A stretch of DNA of 64,000 nt from Pyxidicoccus caerfyrddinensis (GTDB taxonomy: Bacteria; Myxococcota; Myxococcia; Myxococcales; Myxococcaceae): positions 124,001-188,000 of the forward strand of contig NZ_JAAIYA010000023.1 of assembly GCF_010894405.1 (NCBI RefSeq). The letters are read 5' to 3'. This document shows, piece after piece, positions 34,803 through 44,112 of the stretch. Within the stretch, counting starts at the first letter, position 1. Every line of letters begins with the position of its first letter. Made by a program: the position numbers and the translations under genes. A model generated the notes under the pieces. The model had not been told where the DNA came from, did not search any database, and saw nothing but the letters and a program-made list of their open reading frames with translations.

Positions 34803-36287
34803 CACCCCTCTCAAGGTGATGGAGGAGGCTCCCTGGCGGGCGGGGCGGCAGGAGAGGTAGCGGTGGCTTCGGGTAGCGGCGCCTGGAGGGGCCGCCGAAA
34901 GCATCTTTCAGGGTGGATTGGCCGGAGGAAGAGTCATGGCCCTGGAAGCCGTCTTCGAGCGCTTCGTGCGCCAGAGCCCCTTGCCCGTCATGGCGCGGCT
35001 GCTCATGCAGCGGGCGTTGAGTCCCGAGTGGCTGGATGCCTTGTTCGAGCAGCACCGCCAGCGGCAGTACACCCGCGAGCTACTCTTCTCCACCGAGGTG
35101 GACCTGATGGCGCTGGTGGCCTTGGGCCTGCGGCCGTCGCTTCATGCCGCAGCCCAGGCCGATGATGCGCTGAAGGTGTCGCTGCAGGCGCTCTACGAGA
35201 AGGTGCACCACACCGAGCCGCAGGTGGTGCGGCAGTTGGTGCAGGGCTGCGGGGAGCGGCTGCGGCCCGTGGTGGAGCAACTGAAGCTCCAGCAGTCGCC
35301 CTGGGCGGCGGGCTATCGCGTGCGGGTGCTGGATGGAAACCACCTGGCGGCCAGCCAGAAACGGCTCAAGCCGCTGCGGGGCTTCCGAGGAGCGGCGCTG
35401 CCCGGACAATCGCTGGTGGTCTACGCGCCAGAGTGGGACCTGGTGGTGGACATGTTCCCGGCAGAGGATGCGCACGCGCAGGAGCGGACGCTGATGGGGC
35501 CGGTGCTGGAGCGAGTGCAGGCTGGGGAGTTGTGGCTGGCGGACAGGAACTTCTCGACGACTCGGATTCTCTTCTCCCTCGAGGACAAGCAGGCCGCCTT
35601 CCTCATCCGCGAGCATGGCCGCTCCCCGCACCCGGCCGAGGTGGGGCCGCTGAAGAAGGTGGGACGAGTCGAAACGGGAGTCGTCTTCGAGCAAGCCGTC
35701 GAGGTGGAAGACGAGCAGGGACGGCGCTCGCGGCTGCGGCGAATTGAATTGCAATTGGAGGAGCCGACCGAGGATGGCGATACCCGTATTCGGCTGCTGA
35801 CGAACGTGCCCGCCGAGCGCATGGGGGGCAAGGAGGTGGCGCGGCTGTACCGGCGGCGCTGGAGCATCGAAGGGATGTTTGGCCGACTGGAGTCGGTGTT
35901 GAAGAGCGAGGTGAAGACGCTGGGCTACCCGCGAGCAGCCCTGCTGGCCTTCGGTGTGGCGGTGATGGCGTACAACGCGCTGGCGGTAATGCTGGCGGCA
36001 GTCGAGACCGAACACCGGTTGGAGTCGGCAGAGTTGTCCAGCTATTACGTAGCAGACGAAGTGAAGGCCACTTATGGCGGGATGATGATTGCCATTCCCG
36101 AGAAGCTCTGGCGCAGCTTCGAGTCTCAGACGGATGCAGGGAACGAGGCGCCTTTCACGAAGCCGCGGCACGAAAAACCTGCTCGCGGGGCCCAGAGAAA
36201 CGCGGACGAGGGCTCGCGTGGCTCCCGACATGATTCCTTACATGCCCTGCCAGGGAGCGACATGCTCCCAACACCTTGAGAGGGGTG
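34803..36287 (+). mobile_element. Complete IS4-type insertion sequence (1,485 bp)
   Basis: Perfect 16-bp terminal inverted repeats, CACCCCTCTCAAGGTG at 34803-34818 and its complement at 36272-36287, enclose a single transposase gene. The element is flanked by an 11-bp direct repeat GCCCTTACGGC (34792-34802 and 36288-36298), a target duplication of the size expected for IS4 relatives. The exact boundary is uncertain by a few bases because repeat and target overlap in sequence. The intact repeats and duplication suggest a recent insertion. Confidence 0.9.
34936..36279 (+). CDS. IS4-family DDE transposase
   Basis: A 447-residue transposase. The catalytic triad is visible as RVRVLDGNHLAASQ (first Asp), LWLADRNFSTTRIL (second Asp) and RRRWSIEGMFGRLESVLKSE (Y/R...E box). 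The reading frame is undamaged and ends inside the right inverted repeat. A frame extension to 34918 exists, but the ATG at 34936 gives the usual N-terminus. Confidence 0.9.
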   Translation: MALEAVFERFVRQSPLPVMARLLMQRALSPEWLDALFEQHRQRQYTRELLFSTEVDLMALVALGLRPSLHAAAQADDALKVSLQALYEKVHHTEPQVVRQLVQGCGERLRPVVEQLKLQQSPWAAGYRVRVLDGNHLAASQKRLKPLRGFRGAALPGQSLVVYAPEWDLVVDMFPAEDAHAQERTLMGPVLERVQAGELWLADRNFSTTRILFSLEDKQAAFLIREHGRSPHPAEVGPLKKVGRVETGVVFEQAVEVEDEQGRRSRLRRIELQLEEPTEDGDTRIRLLTNVPAERMGGKEVARLYRRRWSIEGMFGRLESVLKSEVKTLGYPRAALLAFGVAVMAYNALAVMLAAVETEHRLESAELSSYYVADEVKATYGGMMIAIPEKLWRSFESQTDAGNEAPFTKPRHEKPARGAQRNADEGSRGSRHDSLHALPGSDMLPTP

Positions 36288-36371
36288 GCCCTTACGGCCT
36301 GACCTTGACGAATGGCAAAGGCGCGCGCGAGCGCCGATACTTACAGCAGGTGTGGCATCGGAGGCATGGTC

Positions 36372-38240
36372 ATGGGAGCGCATCCTTCCGACTTCGGAAT
36401 CAGTCCGCACAACCCTATCCGCGTAGGCGGCGGGATCCTGTTCGGCCCGTTCAATGAACGACAGTACCTGGCGCGCTTGCGGTGTCGCGATGGACAGCCA
36501 CCGGAATTCGAGCGGCGCGGCAGTTTCACGCCGGAGGGCGCGGTGGGTCCCCTCGATATCTACGAGCTGCCAGGGAAAGGGCTCGACGGACCGATTCAAC
36601 TCTTATTCGACGTCTACACCTTGCCTTCTTCTTTCGAGGCGCCAAGCGGGTTTGTGATAGACAGGCCGGACGAACCCTTGCGCCTTCCGATATCGTTGGT
36701 GACCAACTTTAGAGAGAATGGCGACGCCGAACCACAGCAACTACCGCCCCGCCGTTGGCGAATTCTTGGTGCGGCCGGCGAAACGCTCGGATTCGCGTCT
36801 TGGGACGGCCTGACCACCGTTGACATCGACCTGCCCAAGAGCACCGGCGAACTCGTCCGCCGCCATGTCGATCACTTCTTGGCAGTGGCACCTGTGGACC
36901 AGTTCAAGGCGGTACTGGAGGACTTCTTTGAGCGCTACCTTGTGTTGTCGAGCGAGGGGCTCGTTCGCGGAATACCGGACGACGAACTGGAGGGCCCTGG
37001 CGAATGGACGGGACACTTGTGGGGCGATGATGTCCCTGCACAGCCAAAGAGAAGGAAGTTCTGGCCGTGGTCGCGCACGGAGCCTTTCGCCGCTGACTCC
37101 GGTGGCGCTTCGCCGCGCCGGATCACGCCATGGGCCGAGCGAGCAGGAAGCGTCGTTGCGGCCGCTGTGTTGCCGCTTGCCCTCGTGTTTGGGCTGACTG
37201 TCCTTCTGCGTTTGAGCCGTCACGTACAGCCCGATGGCCCGTGGGCCGTCTTGTCACACGCAGCTCTGCTGTTGCTCGGCGTCTACCTGACCTTTCGCTG
37301 CGGGCGAGCCTTTGTCCGCTTGCAGAGCGCACCGATCTATCCGAGAGAAAACTTCTACGGCAAGGCCGACATCGCTCCGGAAGAGTCAGGGCGGCATGAA
37401 GTCGAACGCCGTTGGCTCATGAGCGCGGGATTGCTGCTGCTGGTCGCGGACCTCATCCTCGCGTGCACTGTGACCGCCGATCAACTTGTGCCCGCCTTGG
37501 GGCTGGCCACAGGAGTGTTGGTGGAGGCCGTGCGGGCGTGGCGGATGCTGAGGCCCGGGCACACCCCGACGCTGGAATCCGAACTGCGAGGCCAGTACAT
37601 CCTCTACCTTCGCAACTTCTGCAAATCTCGAGCGTCGGTAGCCTTCGCCACCTTGATGGCTGCCCGGCCGTTCAAGATGGTCATGATCGTGAGTCCTCGA
37701 CGAATCGAATCGCGGTCAGTGTCCTGGTACGTGCTTGCCACGCTACGCCCCCGCGACTTCGACCGCCTGCGGCTTTGGTCGACGATCGACACGGAATGGG
37801 ACCGCGTTGTCGCATCCTGTATGGCTCGCTCTCGAGGCATGGTCATCGACTACACCGGCGTCTCGTCGAGAATGGTTGGAGGAAACGGATTGACGCTGGA
37901 GATGGGCATATCCATCGGCTTCGCCCCGGAGCATCCGGTCGCATACGCGATCGACCCTGACAAACCTCTTCCGCTGCTTCTACCTGGGCCTGCGCTGCTC
38001 AAGGTCGGCTTGGGCTTGAAGTGGAATCTTCGGTATCACAGCAGACTCGTGCAGCGCCTGCGCGGAGTCCTCACTCGCACGCTCAGCGAGGACGAAAACC
38101 GCTATCTTGCGGCGCACTACGCCCACTTCGTGCAGTCCTTTCAGTCTGCCAGGATCCGCGACAGCAATCTGGCACACCGAGGAGATCGCGAGGATCCGCA
38201 TTCCATCCTGATGAAGCGCAGGGATGAGTTGGGCAGGTAG
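36372..38240 (+). CDS. Large membrane protein with unassigned N- and C-terminal cytosolic domains
   Basis: A 622-residue protein. The start at 36372 has GGAGG 7-8 nt upstream. The N-terminal ~210 residues (GPFNERQYLARLRCRDGQPP; PLDIYELPGKGL) form a domain I associate only with uncharacterised myxobacterial proteins. Four hydrophobic spans follow at ~260-420 (e.g. VVAAAVLPLALVFGLTVLL; LLLLVADLILACTV). The C-terminal ~190 residues begin LRGQYILYLRNFCKSRASVA. They contain WDRVVASCMARSRGMVIDYT and NGLTLEMGISIGF, an alpha/beta layout reminiscent of TIR/SLOG/nucleoside-hydrolase-like signalling or effector domains. The gene begins 74 bp after the IS4 target duplication, so its expression may depend on the insertion. 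Confidence 0.68.
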   Translation: MGAHPSDFGISPHNPIRVGGGILFGPFNERQYLARLRCRDGQPPEFERRGSFTPEGAVGPLDIYELPGKGLDGPIQLLFDVYTLPSSFEAPSGFVIDRPDEPLRLPISLVTNFRENGDAEPQQLPPRRWRILGAAGETLGFASWDGLTTVDIDLPKSTGELVRRHVDHFLAVAPVDQFKAVLEDFFERYLVLSSEGLVRGIPDDELEGPGEWTGHLWGDDVPAQPKRRKFWPWSRTEPFAADSGGASPRRITPWAERAGSVVAAAVLPLALVFGLTVLLRLSRHVQPDGPWAVLSHAALLLLGVYLTFRCGRAFVRLQSAPIYPRENFYGKADIAPEESGRHEVERRWLMSAGLLLLVADLILACTVTADQLVPALGLATGVLVEAVRAWRMLRPGHTPTLESELRGQYILYLRNFCKSRASVAFATLMAARPFKMVMIVSPRRIESRSVSWYVLATLRPRDFDRLRLWSTIDTEWDRVVASCMARSRGMVIDYTGVSSRMVGGNGLTLEMGISIGFAPEHPVAYAIDPDKPLPLLLPGPALLKVGLGLKWNLRYHSRLVQRLRGVLTRTLSEDENRYLAAHYAHFVQSFQSARIRDSNLAHRGDREDPHSILMKRRDELGR

Positions 38241-38483
38241 GGGCCGTGTCGTTCGTCCAGTTCTGCTGGTATCGCTGCTCATGATTCATTCGTCGGGGTG
38301 AGGTCGGAGAACCGGGAGGTGACGCGCTCGGTGGATAGGGAGTGGGAAGAGAGGCTGCACCCGTTACAAGAAGTGGAAGCGGCACTACGCCGAAGCTAGG
38401 TGCAGCCAACACGTCTGGTGTCTCAACAATCCGGTGCGGTACAGAGGGCCGCATTCGCAGCTTCCCGTCCACGAAGCGCTCCC
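38241..38483. other. Gap before IS91-like scrap
   Basis: No gene is supported. A short stretch near 38325-38400 reads VDREWEERLHPLQEVEAALR before a stop, which looks like a coiled-coil scrap of a lost recombinase or transposase, but it is too short to assign. Confidence 0.35.
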
Positions 38484-38713
38484 CCAAGCAGGTGCGAAGC
38501 CTGAGCCGGGGGAGGGGAGTGCGACCTTTGCCGGGACGGTGGAGGAGGCGAAGAAGGAGCGCCCACCCCGAGTGGACTGGGCCGGGCTGCTACGTAGGGC
38601 GTTCGCCCTGGACGTGTTCGGTTGCTTGAGGTGCGGAGGCAGGCTTGAGGGTGTTGGCGTCCGTGAAGGGAGCAGGAGGGGTGAGAGCGATTGTGGAGCA
38701 CCTGGGGTTGCCC
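38484..38713 (+). mobile_element. Decayed IS91-like transposase 3' end, abutting a stop codon
   Basis: It carries a longer piece of the transposase than the 20325 copy: the Lys/Glu-rich linker (AKKERPPRVDWAGLLRRAF), then the CLRCGG zinc knuckle and the same extra-T frameshift. 38569-38713 equals 20325-20469 over 145 bp. The match ends at 38713, the last base of the stop codon of the convergent gene. Confidence 0.8.
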
Positions 38714-39978
38714 TAGGCCTTCGCGATGACGGGGCCGAGCACCTTCAGCAGTTCCTCGGGTGCCTCGGAAACCCAGGCGGGCGGGATCTCCACATATTCG
38801 TCGCGCAGCACCTTCACGAGGCGGTCCGCCAGCGCGCGCTCCTCCGGCCAGGCGGGGACGAGGTACTCGCGGACCAGCAGCTCCACCGTGGCCTGCTGCC
38901 GCCAGATGACCTGGGACAGGCGCTCTAGCACCCCGGGCGGCTCCACTTTCATGCCCCGCGCCAGGGCGTGGTACGCGGCCGGGTCCTCCACCTTCGACAG
39001 GCAGGCGTAGAGCTGCCCTCGCACCGCGTCGTCCTGCTCCGCTTCCAGCCCGGAGAAGAGCAGGGGCCGGGTCTTCTCCGGCCAGCACTTGAACAGCACC
39101 GGGTACAGCGCGCTGCGCACCGGGGCGAACCCGGGCCCCGCGTTCTCCGGGGCCCGCAGCGCGGCCTCGAGCTGCTCGAAGGCCTCGGGAGTCTCCACGA
39201 AGGTCCTGTGGCCATACTCGGCGCGGCTCATGACGGTGGCGTCCTGGACGCTGTCCATGCGCGCCTTCAGCGAGCCCGTGGTGAAGGGCCGCTGGGGGTC
39301 CCTCTTCGAGCCGCCCCGGGCCCGCTCCTTCTTCGGACAGGGCTCGAAGGTCCCCGGCGCCGGAGTGCCCACCGCCGAGCGCATGAGCTTGCGCACCTCG
39401 CCGTCCTCCACCCAGGGGTAGAGCGGCGCCAGGGTGACGCCCTTCTTCCGCTCCAGCGTGGCCACGAAGTAGTGCCCGGCGATGTCCACGAGGACCTGGA
39501 ACTGCTTGGGCTGGAGCACCGCGGCGACCTGCGCCAACACCTGCCGTGCCTTCGGGCGCTCGAAGAAGCGCTCGGGCAGGCGCAGCAGGTGCTCCTCGGC
39601 GGAAGCATCCTCCGTCGCGCCGTCGAAGAGGTCGAGCAGGCTGTCCGCGTCGACGGAGAGCGGGACCCGGGCCTGCTCCCCTTCCGGCACCTCGAACCCG
39701 GCCAGCTCCTCCTCCTTCAAGGACCAGGAGACCTGCACCTCGTCGAGCCCGATGTCGGAGGCCAGGAACACGCCGTGCTCGAATTCCCAGGACGTGTCCT
39801 GGAACACCACGCAGATGAGCGCCTCCGGAAATTCTTCCAGGGCGTCCAGCAGCACCTGCTCCACCTTCTCCTTCTCGTGCAGCTCCGGGCCCGCGGTGAT
39901 GCCGTGCCGCTGGAGCGTTGGCTGCACCTCTTCCGGAGCCTGGCAGCCACGAATGATGACGTAGTCGACGTGGGGCAT
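38713..39978 (-). CDS. Uncharacterised protein with C-terminal helical-repeat region
   Basis: A 421-residue protein of no family I know. The N-terminal ~110 residues look alpha/beta (PHVDYVIIRGCQAPEEVQ; EALICVVFQDTSWEFEHGVF), the middle is acidic, and residues ~250-421 are helices in a HEAT/TPR-like spacing (ALYPVLFKCWPEKTRPLLF; AVRGQLYACLSKVEDPAAYH). The stop codon shares its last base with the IS91-like fragment, so the native C-terminus may have been cut. Confidence 0.62.
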   Translation of the reverse strand: MPHVDYVIIRGCQAPEEVQPTLQRHGITAGPELHEKEKVEQVLLDALEEFPEALICVVFQDTSWEFEHGVFLASDIGLDEVQVSWSLKEEELAGFEVPEGEQARVPLSVDADSLLDLFDGATEDASAEEHLLRLPERFFERPKARQVLAQVAAVLQPKQFQVLVDIAGHYFVATLERKKGVTLAPLYPWVEDGEVRKLMRSAVGTPAPGTFEPCPKKERARGGSKRDPQRPFTTGSLKARMDSVQDATVMSRAEYGHRTFVETPEAFEQLEAALRAPENAGPGFAPVRSALYPVLFKCWPEKTRPLLFSGLEAEQDDAVRGQLYACLSKVEDPAAYHALARGMKVEPPGVLERLSQVIWRQQATVELLVREYLVPAWPEERALADRLVKVLRDEYVEIPPAWVSEAPEELLKVLGPVIAKA

Positions 39979-39994
39979 GCCGGGAGGATAGCCC

Positions 39995-41206
39995 CTAACT
40001 CCGCGACGCGATGAGCGCGAGGTTGCGCGGAGACAGGCGCGGATCGAAGAGCTGGAGGAGCTCGACCTGGAAGCCCAGCTCCTCCAGGAGGAGCGCGCGA
40101 TCCAGCAGGAGCACGACCTCCAACGCCCTCGCGAAGCGGTCCCTCAGCAGATGGCAGAGCAAGAGCTCCCGCGTCTCGGCGCGAACGGACACCTCGAAGG
40201 CATCCAGCTCGGCGTCCGTCATGCCGGGCTCGAGGCCCAGGCGCTCCAGGCGGTCGAGCGCGTAGACGGCGAAGCGTCCGTCATAGAGCGCCCGGGGCGC
40301 GTCCCCTGCCCTCACGAAGCCACGCTCGGGAAAGTGCCGCCTCGATAGGAGATGGAACGCGAAGCGCCACGCGTACACCCGCTTCATCCGCGCGAACTCC
40401 ACCTCGGTCTTGTGATGCCGTCCCCGCGTCGTCAGCGCCAGGGCATGCGGGGTGAAGGGCAGCGGCTGCGCCCCCCCGAAACGGGAGACGGGGTAATCCC
40501 GCGGGGCCTCCAGCTTGTCGTAGCAGCAGCCGATGTTCAGGACGAAGCCCGCCCCCTGGCTCTTGCGAATCTGCGTGAGGGCGAGCGGCCCGCAGGTGTG
40601 CAGACCGATGGAGGCCCGGTCCCGGCCGGAGAAGAGCGGATCGAGCCGCGGTTGGAGCCCGTCCTCGACGGAGGCCTGGATGAAACACAGGGTGTCCCCG
40701 CCCGAGGGTTGGGTTCTCGTCAGCCACCGCCGGCCCTTGTCCTGCAGCGCGGCGTCCCTATCGATGCTGTGGAAGGTCCACCCGAAGGTCCGCGCACAGA
40801 GGCGGGCGAGATGTCCCATGCCGCCGCCGATATCGACCGCCTGGTGGATGAAGCGCGTTCTCGGCGCGAGCAGGGCGAGCACCCGCTCGAGCTCGTGGGT
40901 CTTCTTGGCGCTGAGTCCCTGCGTCTCCGGGACTGTCAGCGCGTGAAGGCCCTCGTGCCAGGGCAGCGCCGTCAGTTCCTGGAGCGCGCCCAGGAGCTCG
41001 CGCAGGGCCGGAGGCGGAACGCCCACGAGCACCCCCTGGTCCAGCCGCCGCTCGCCCGCTTCATCGAGCGACCGGGCATAGGCCAGCCAGTCCTCGGGAT
41101 AGGCGGCGCCGGACCCGGGCCAGCCCTGGAGGATGGAGCGGGACCAGAGCGCGGACCAGGGCCGGAGTTGGTGCGTGAGCGCCTCGAGTCGCGCCTGGAA
41201 GTCCAT
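39995..41206 (-). CDS. Methyltransferase-domain protein (METTL25-like)
   Basis: A 403-residue protein with a SAM-binding motif FIHQAVDIGGGMGHLARLCA, the following acidic residue in FHSIDRDAAL, and downstream GLHTCGPLAL, VLNIGCCYDKL and YPVSRFGG. The HTCG and NIGCCYDKL blocks are typical of the 'methyltransferase domain' family that includes METTL25/RRNAD1-type proteins. The substrate is unknown. The start at 41206 is used because the open frame beyond it runs through an IS91-like scrap. It lies 17 bp upstream of the previous minus-strand gene, so the two may form an operon. Confidence 0.8.
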   Translation of the reverse strand: MDFQARLEALTHQLRPWSALWSRSILQGWPGSGAAYPEDWLAYARSLDEAGERRLDQGVLVGVPPPALRELLGALQELTALPWHEGLHALTVPETQGLSAKKTHELERVLALLAPRTRFIHQAVDIGGGMGHLARLCARTFGWTFHSIDRDAALQDKGRRWLTRTQPSGGDTLCFIQASVEDGLQPRLDPLFSGRDRASIGLHTCGPLALTQIRKSQGAGFVLNIGCCYDKLEAPRDYPVSRFGGAQPLPFTPHALALTTRGRHHKTEVEFARMKRVYAWRFAFHLLSRRHFPERGFVRAGDAPRALYDGRFAVYALDRLERLGLEPGMTDAELDAFEVSVRAETRELLLCHLLRDRFARALEVVLLLDRALLLEELGFQVELLQLFDPRLSPRNLALIASRS

Positions 41207-41244
41207 GTCGGCGCATCCTATGCGCCGCCGCTCCGCCGGTGGGT

Positions 41245-41360
41245 CGCGAGCGATTCTGGAGCAGCTGGGACTGCCCCCGGCGAGTGCAAGGCGGGCCCCG
41301 GCAGCGGCCCTTCTCGGCCCCTCCGCTCCAGCCCTCACCCTCAACATGGCTTCTATCCTG
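41245..41360 (+). mobile_element. Decayed IS91-like fragment
   Basis: SRAILEQLGLPPASARRAP is the last coding stretch of the transposase. It is followed by the tail with GGCCCCGGCAGCGGCCC and CCAGCCCTCACCCTCAACA. No start, no zinc knuckle; a scar only. Confidence 0.7.
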
Positions 41361-41475
41361 CCTGTACGCCCGGCCCTGGATGGGGTTGCCTCGTCCGCTG
41401 AAGCGCTTCTCGCAGGCGAGGCGCTACGTTCGTGGCCAGGGGGGTGTTGCAACCCCTTCAGAGGAGACGCCTCAC

Positions 41476-41811
41476 ATGCCGATAGACCCGGAACATCTGC
41501 CAGTGGAGCTCCGCGAGCTTGCACCGGCCATGAGCCTTCGCATGCCGCGTGGAGGGTCTCCCAGCCGGCCTCCGCCGGGCGTCCCACCGGGCGACCCGTC
41601 GGGCAAGACCGCGTCCTGGGTCGAGCTCTTGTTCGACCCCGGGTCGCCGGCGCTGCCTGAGCCGGTGCGCGCCCGTCTCGCGGCGGCGCTGGGCAGCACC
41701 TCCGTCGTGCGCATTGTCGAATACAGCGAGCGTTCGATAACCGCCAACAAGGAGGTCGCGGTCGAGCAATTGAAGGCGCGGCTTGGCCCATACCTCGCCT
41801 CCGGGGGCTGA
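41476..41811 (+). CDS. Small protein of unknown function
   Basis: A 111-residue protein with GAGGAGA upstream of the ATG. The N-terminal half is Pro/Gly-rich (GGSPSRPPPGVPPGDPSG), and the C-terminal half forms a compact helix/strand unit (SWVELLFDPGSPALPEPVRA; STSVVRIVEYSERS). No family recognised. It stands alone between an IS91-like scrap and a 490-bp gap. Confidence 0.5.
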   Translation: MPIDPEHLPVELRELAPAMSLRMPRGGSPSRPPPGVPPGDPSGKTASWVELLFDPGSPALPEPVRARLAAALGSTSVVRIVEYSERSITANKEVAVEQLKARLGPYLASGG

Positions 41812-42301
41812 CGGCCCCGGCCGTACCCAGGCTTCACGGCTCCGGCATGCTGCCTGACGGAGCACGAGCGTCGTGAAGACGGGGTGGGGGCTCGTGGAGT
41901 GCGCGCGGAAGGAACGTTCCTTCCACGGGGGCCGCCGGGCGGGGAGGGGACCTGCCTCGTCCCTCATGCCGCTCTCCGCCCGCGTCCCGGATGCACGACG
42001 TGGAGTCCGGCCCGAATCGCTCAGGTGCGGACGCTGGTCTTGCGCGCGCCCCGGCCCTTGTAGGCCTTGCCCGCCTTCAGTGGCGTCGTGTCCCCTTCGC
42101 CGGGCTGGTGCTGCTCTCCTGCGCCGTCTTCGAGGCGCTGGTGGCGCGCCTGCGCTGCCGCCGCCGAGGCGGAGGCCTCGAAGCCCCGCCGCCGCGCTTC
42201 CGACAGTAGTCATTGAAAGACACGAGGACACCGCCTCCACCCGGTGGAGAAGGTCGAGACGTGAGACTGCGCGCGTGCCGCGCCCCACCGTGCGAACCCC
42301 G
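41812..42301. other. Gap with a perfect palindrome and a possible gene tail
   Basis: No complete gene is supported. 41907-41924 is the perfect palindrome GGAAGGAACGTTCCTTCC, related to two other sites in the window. On the minus strand around 42020-42200 a frame reads AAQARHQRLEDGAGEQHQPG, then KAGKAYKGRGARKTSVRT and stop, which looks like the end of a lost basic protein but has no upstream part. Confidence 0.4.
41907..41924. promoter_or_regulatory. 18-bp palindrome GGAAnGAACGTTCCTTCC, site A
   Basis: Perfect dyad GGAAGGAAC/GTTCCTTCC in non-coding sequence. It shares GAACGTTCCTTCC with 45487-45504 and 51282-51299. Candidate regulator-binding site or small dispersed palindromic element. Confidence 0.5.
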
Positions 42302-43903
42302 CTACGGCTCCCGGAAGATGAACAGCCCTCGCACGTCATCCACCGCGTAGACGTACCCATCTCCGGGCACGCGGATGCCGAGGACGCCCTCGTACTGGTC
42401 CTCGTGGGTGTTCGGGTCCGTATCGCGGAAGGTGTTGAAGTGCGCCACCTTGCGCGGGCTCGTGGGATTGGACACGTCCAGCACGCGCACTCCCTCCTGG
42501 TACCAGGCGATGTACAGCCGCTCGCCTTTCAGGATGATGTTGTGGATGGAGGTGACGTCGCGAAGCTTGAACTCGCCAATCTTCACGATGTTCGCCGGGT
42601 CATCCACCTTCAGCACGCGCAGGTGGGCGCCGATCCGCTCTCCGCCCTCGAAGGCAATCGTCTGACCCGCGATGGTGCCCACCGCGCTGTGGTGGGCGAA
42701 CTGGCCCGCGAACCGATAGCCGCCCAGGTACCGGACGTTGGCCGGGTCGCTCGCATCGACCACCTTGTACCCGCCAACCCCGTGGCTGAGATAGAGCCGG
42801 CCGCCGAAGGAGAAGGCATCATGCGGAAAACCAAAGGACTCCACATGGCGCCCGAGCAACTGCGGCGCGGTGGGCGTGGAGACGTCGAAGATGAGCGTCT
42901 CCCGGTTGGGAGAGGGCGACATGGCATAGAGCCGATCCCCGTCCACCAGCACGGTGTGGACGTCGATGGGCCCGCCATCCGGGTAGCTGCGCAGGAAGAC
43001 CGGCGCGCCCGGGTTGGAGATGTCGAAGACGAGGAGGCCCGTGTTGGCGCTGGCGACGTAGAGCGCGTCCCCCTTGGCCCAGACGCCGTTCCAGTAGCTG
43101 TTCCCGGGCATGCTGATGGACGTCTTGAAGAGAGGATGGGCCCTATCGGTCACGTCGAACACGGTGAGCCCACCCGTCTCGCCATGGCGGTTGATGGACA
43201 CCACATAGGCATGGTCCTTCGCCACATAGACGTCCGTGGGCGAGCCAAGCTCCACGCGCGACTCGGAAATGGGCCGGAGGTTGCCAGAGGACTCGCGCTC
43301 GGCGCGGCCCCAGGCCATCCGCTCCGCGCGGAAGGTGCCGGCATAGCGGAGGTAGCCGGAGCCGCAGGTGGTGAAGCAGCCCGTCAGCACGCGGGACGTG
43401 GGCGCCTCGCAGCCCGAGAGCGCGAACTCGATGGCCTCCTGGTCTGTTGCGACATCCTCGGCCTCGGTTGCCACGGTGAGGAACGTCTGGCCATCCATCT
43501 GTGTGCTGGAGACCGGGGCCCCGTGGACCTTGACGGGCTGCCCATCCTCGCCGAACCGGAGGCTGCCGCCACCCACGGTGGCGTAGGGCTCGGAGTCCCA
43601 GTCGCCGGGGTTTTCGTAGCGCAAGGTCATGCGGTAGATGCCCTTGCGGTCCAACGCGCCGAGCGTGGAGCGCTTGCACCCGGACAGGTCGAAGGTCTCC
43701 TGTGCGGGGCGGCATGGGTCATAGACCGACGTGAGCACCTTGCAGCTCGCGTAGGGGCCGGTGTCCACCCAGTCCCCTTGCTCTTCCATCGCCGTGTAGC
43801 TCCCATCCCACGGCTTCGGCGCATCCTCGGTCGAGCCGCAGCCAGCCATCGCCAGCAGGCACGCCGTCACGGCGGCCTCCAGTCCCCGCATCACTCGCGA
43901 CAT
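42302..43903 (-). CDS. LVIVD-repeat surface lipoprotein
   Basis: A 533-residue lipoprotein (lipobox LAMAGC, Cys22). After an N-terminal domain of ~165 residues with paired cysteines, residues ~190-520 carry repeats of the LVIVD type, each ending in a 'gLrvvDvsnP..P' motif: GLTVFDVTDRAHPLF, GLLVFDISNPGAPVFL, TLIFDVSTPTAPQLLG, YKVVDASDPANVRYLG and GVRVLDVSNPTSPRKV. Such repeats build a beta-propeller used for binding or adhesion at the cell surface. The start at 43903 puts the signal peptide at the N-terminus. Confidence 0.87.
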   Translation of the reverse strand: MSRVMRGLEAAVTACLLAMAGCGSTEDAPKPWDGSYTAMEEQGDWVDTGPYASCKVLTSVYDPCRPAQETFDLSGCKRSTLGALDRKGIYRMTLRYENPGDWDSEPYATVGGGSLRFGEDGQPVKVHGAPVSSTQMDGQTFLTVATEAEDVATDQEAIEFALSGCEAPTSRVLTGCFTTCGSGYLRYAGTFRAERMAWGRAERESSGNLRPISESRVELGSPTDVYVAKDHAYVVSINRHGETGGLTVFDVTDRAHPLFKTSISMPGNSYWNGVWAKGDALYVASANTGLLVFDISNPGAPVFLRSYPDGGPIDVHTVLVDGDRLYAMSPSPNRETLIFDVSTPTAPQLLGRHVESFGFPHDAFSFGGRLYLSHGVGGYKVVDASDPANVRYLGGYRFAGQFAHHSAVGTIAGQTIAFEGGERIGAHLRVLKVDDPANIVKIGEFKLRDVTSIHNIILKGERLYIAWYQEGVRVLDVSNPTSPRKVAHFNTFRDTDPNTHEDQYEGVLGIRVPGDGYVYAVDDVRGLFIFREP

Positions 43904-44112
43904 CTTCGACCCCCGGCATGAAGCGCGCTCCCCGGCCATGGGCGCACCCCGTTTCGTCCCCGGTATACCCGCGGCAGACGTGGCGGCAAAAAGACCGTTG
44001 CGCTACGGCTTGTTCCGCATGAGCAGCCCGCGCGCGGTGTGCATCATCGGTACAACTGTCATGGGACGGAGTGTTCTAGGCTCATGGCCCCCCCACCTCA
44101 CGGAAGGGCGCC

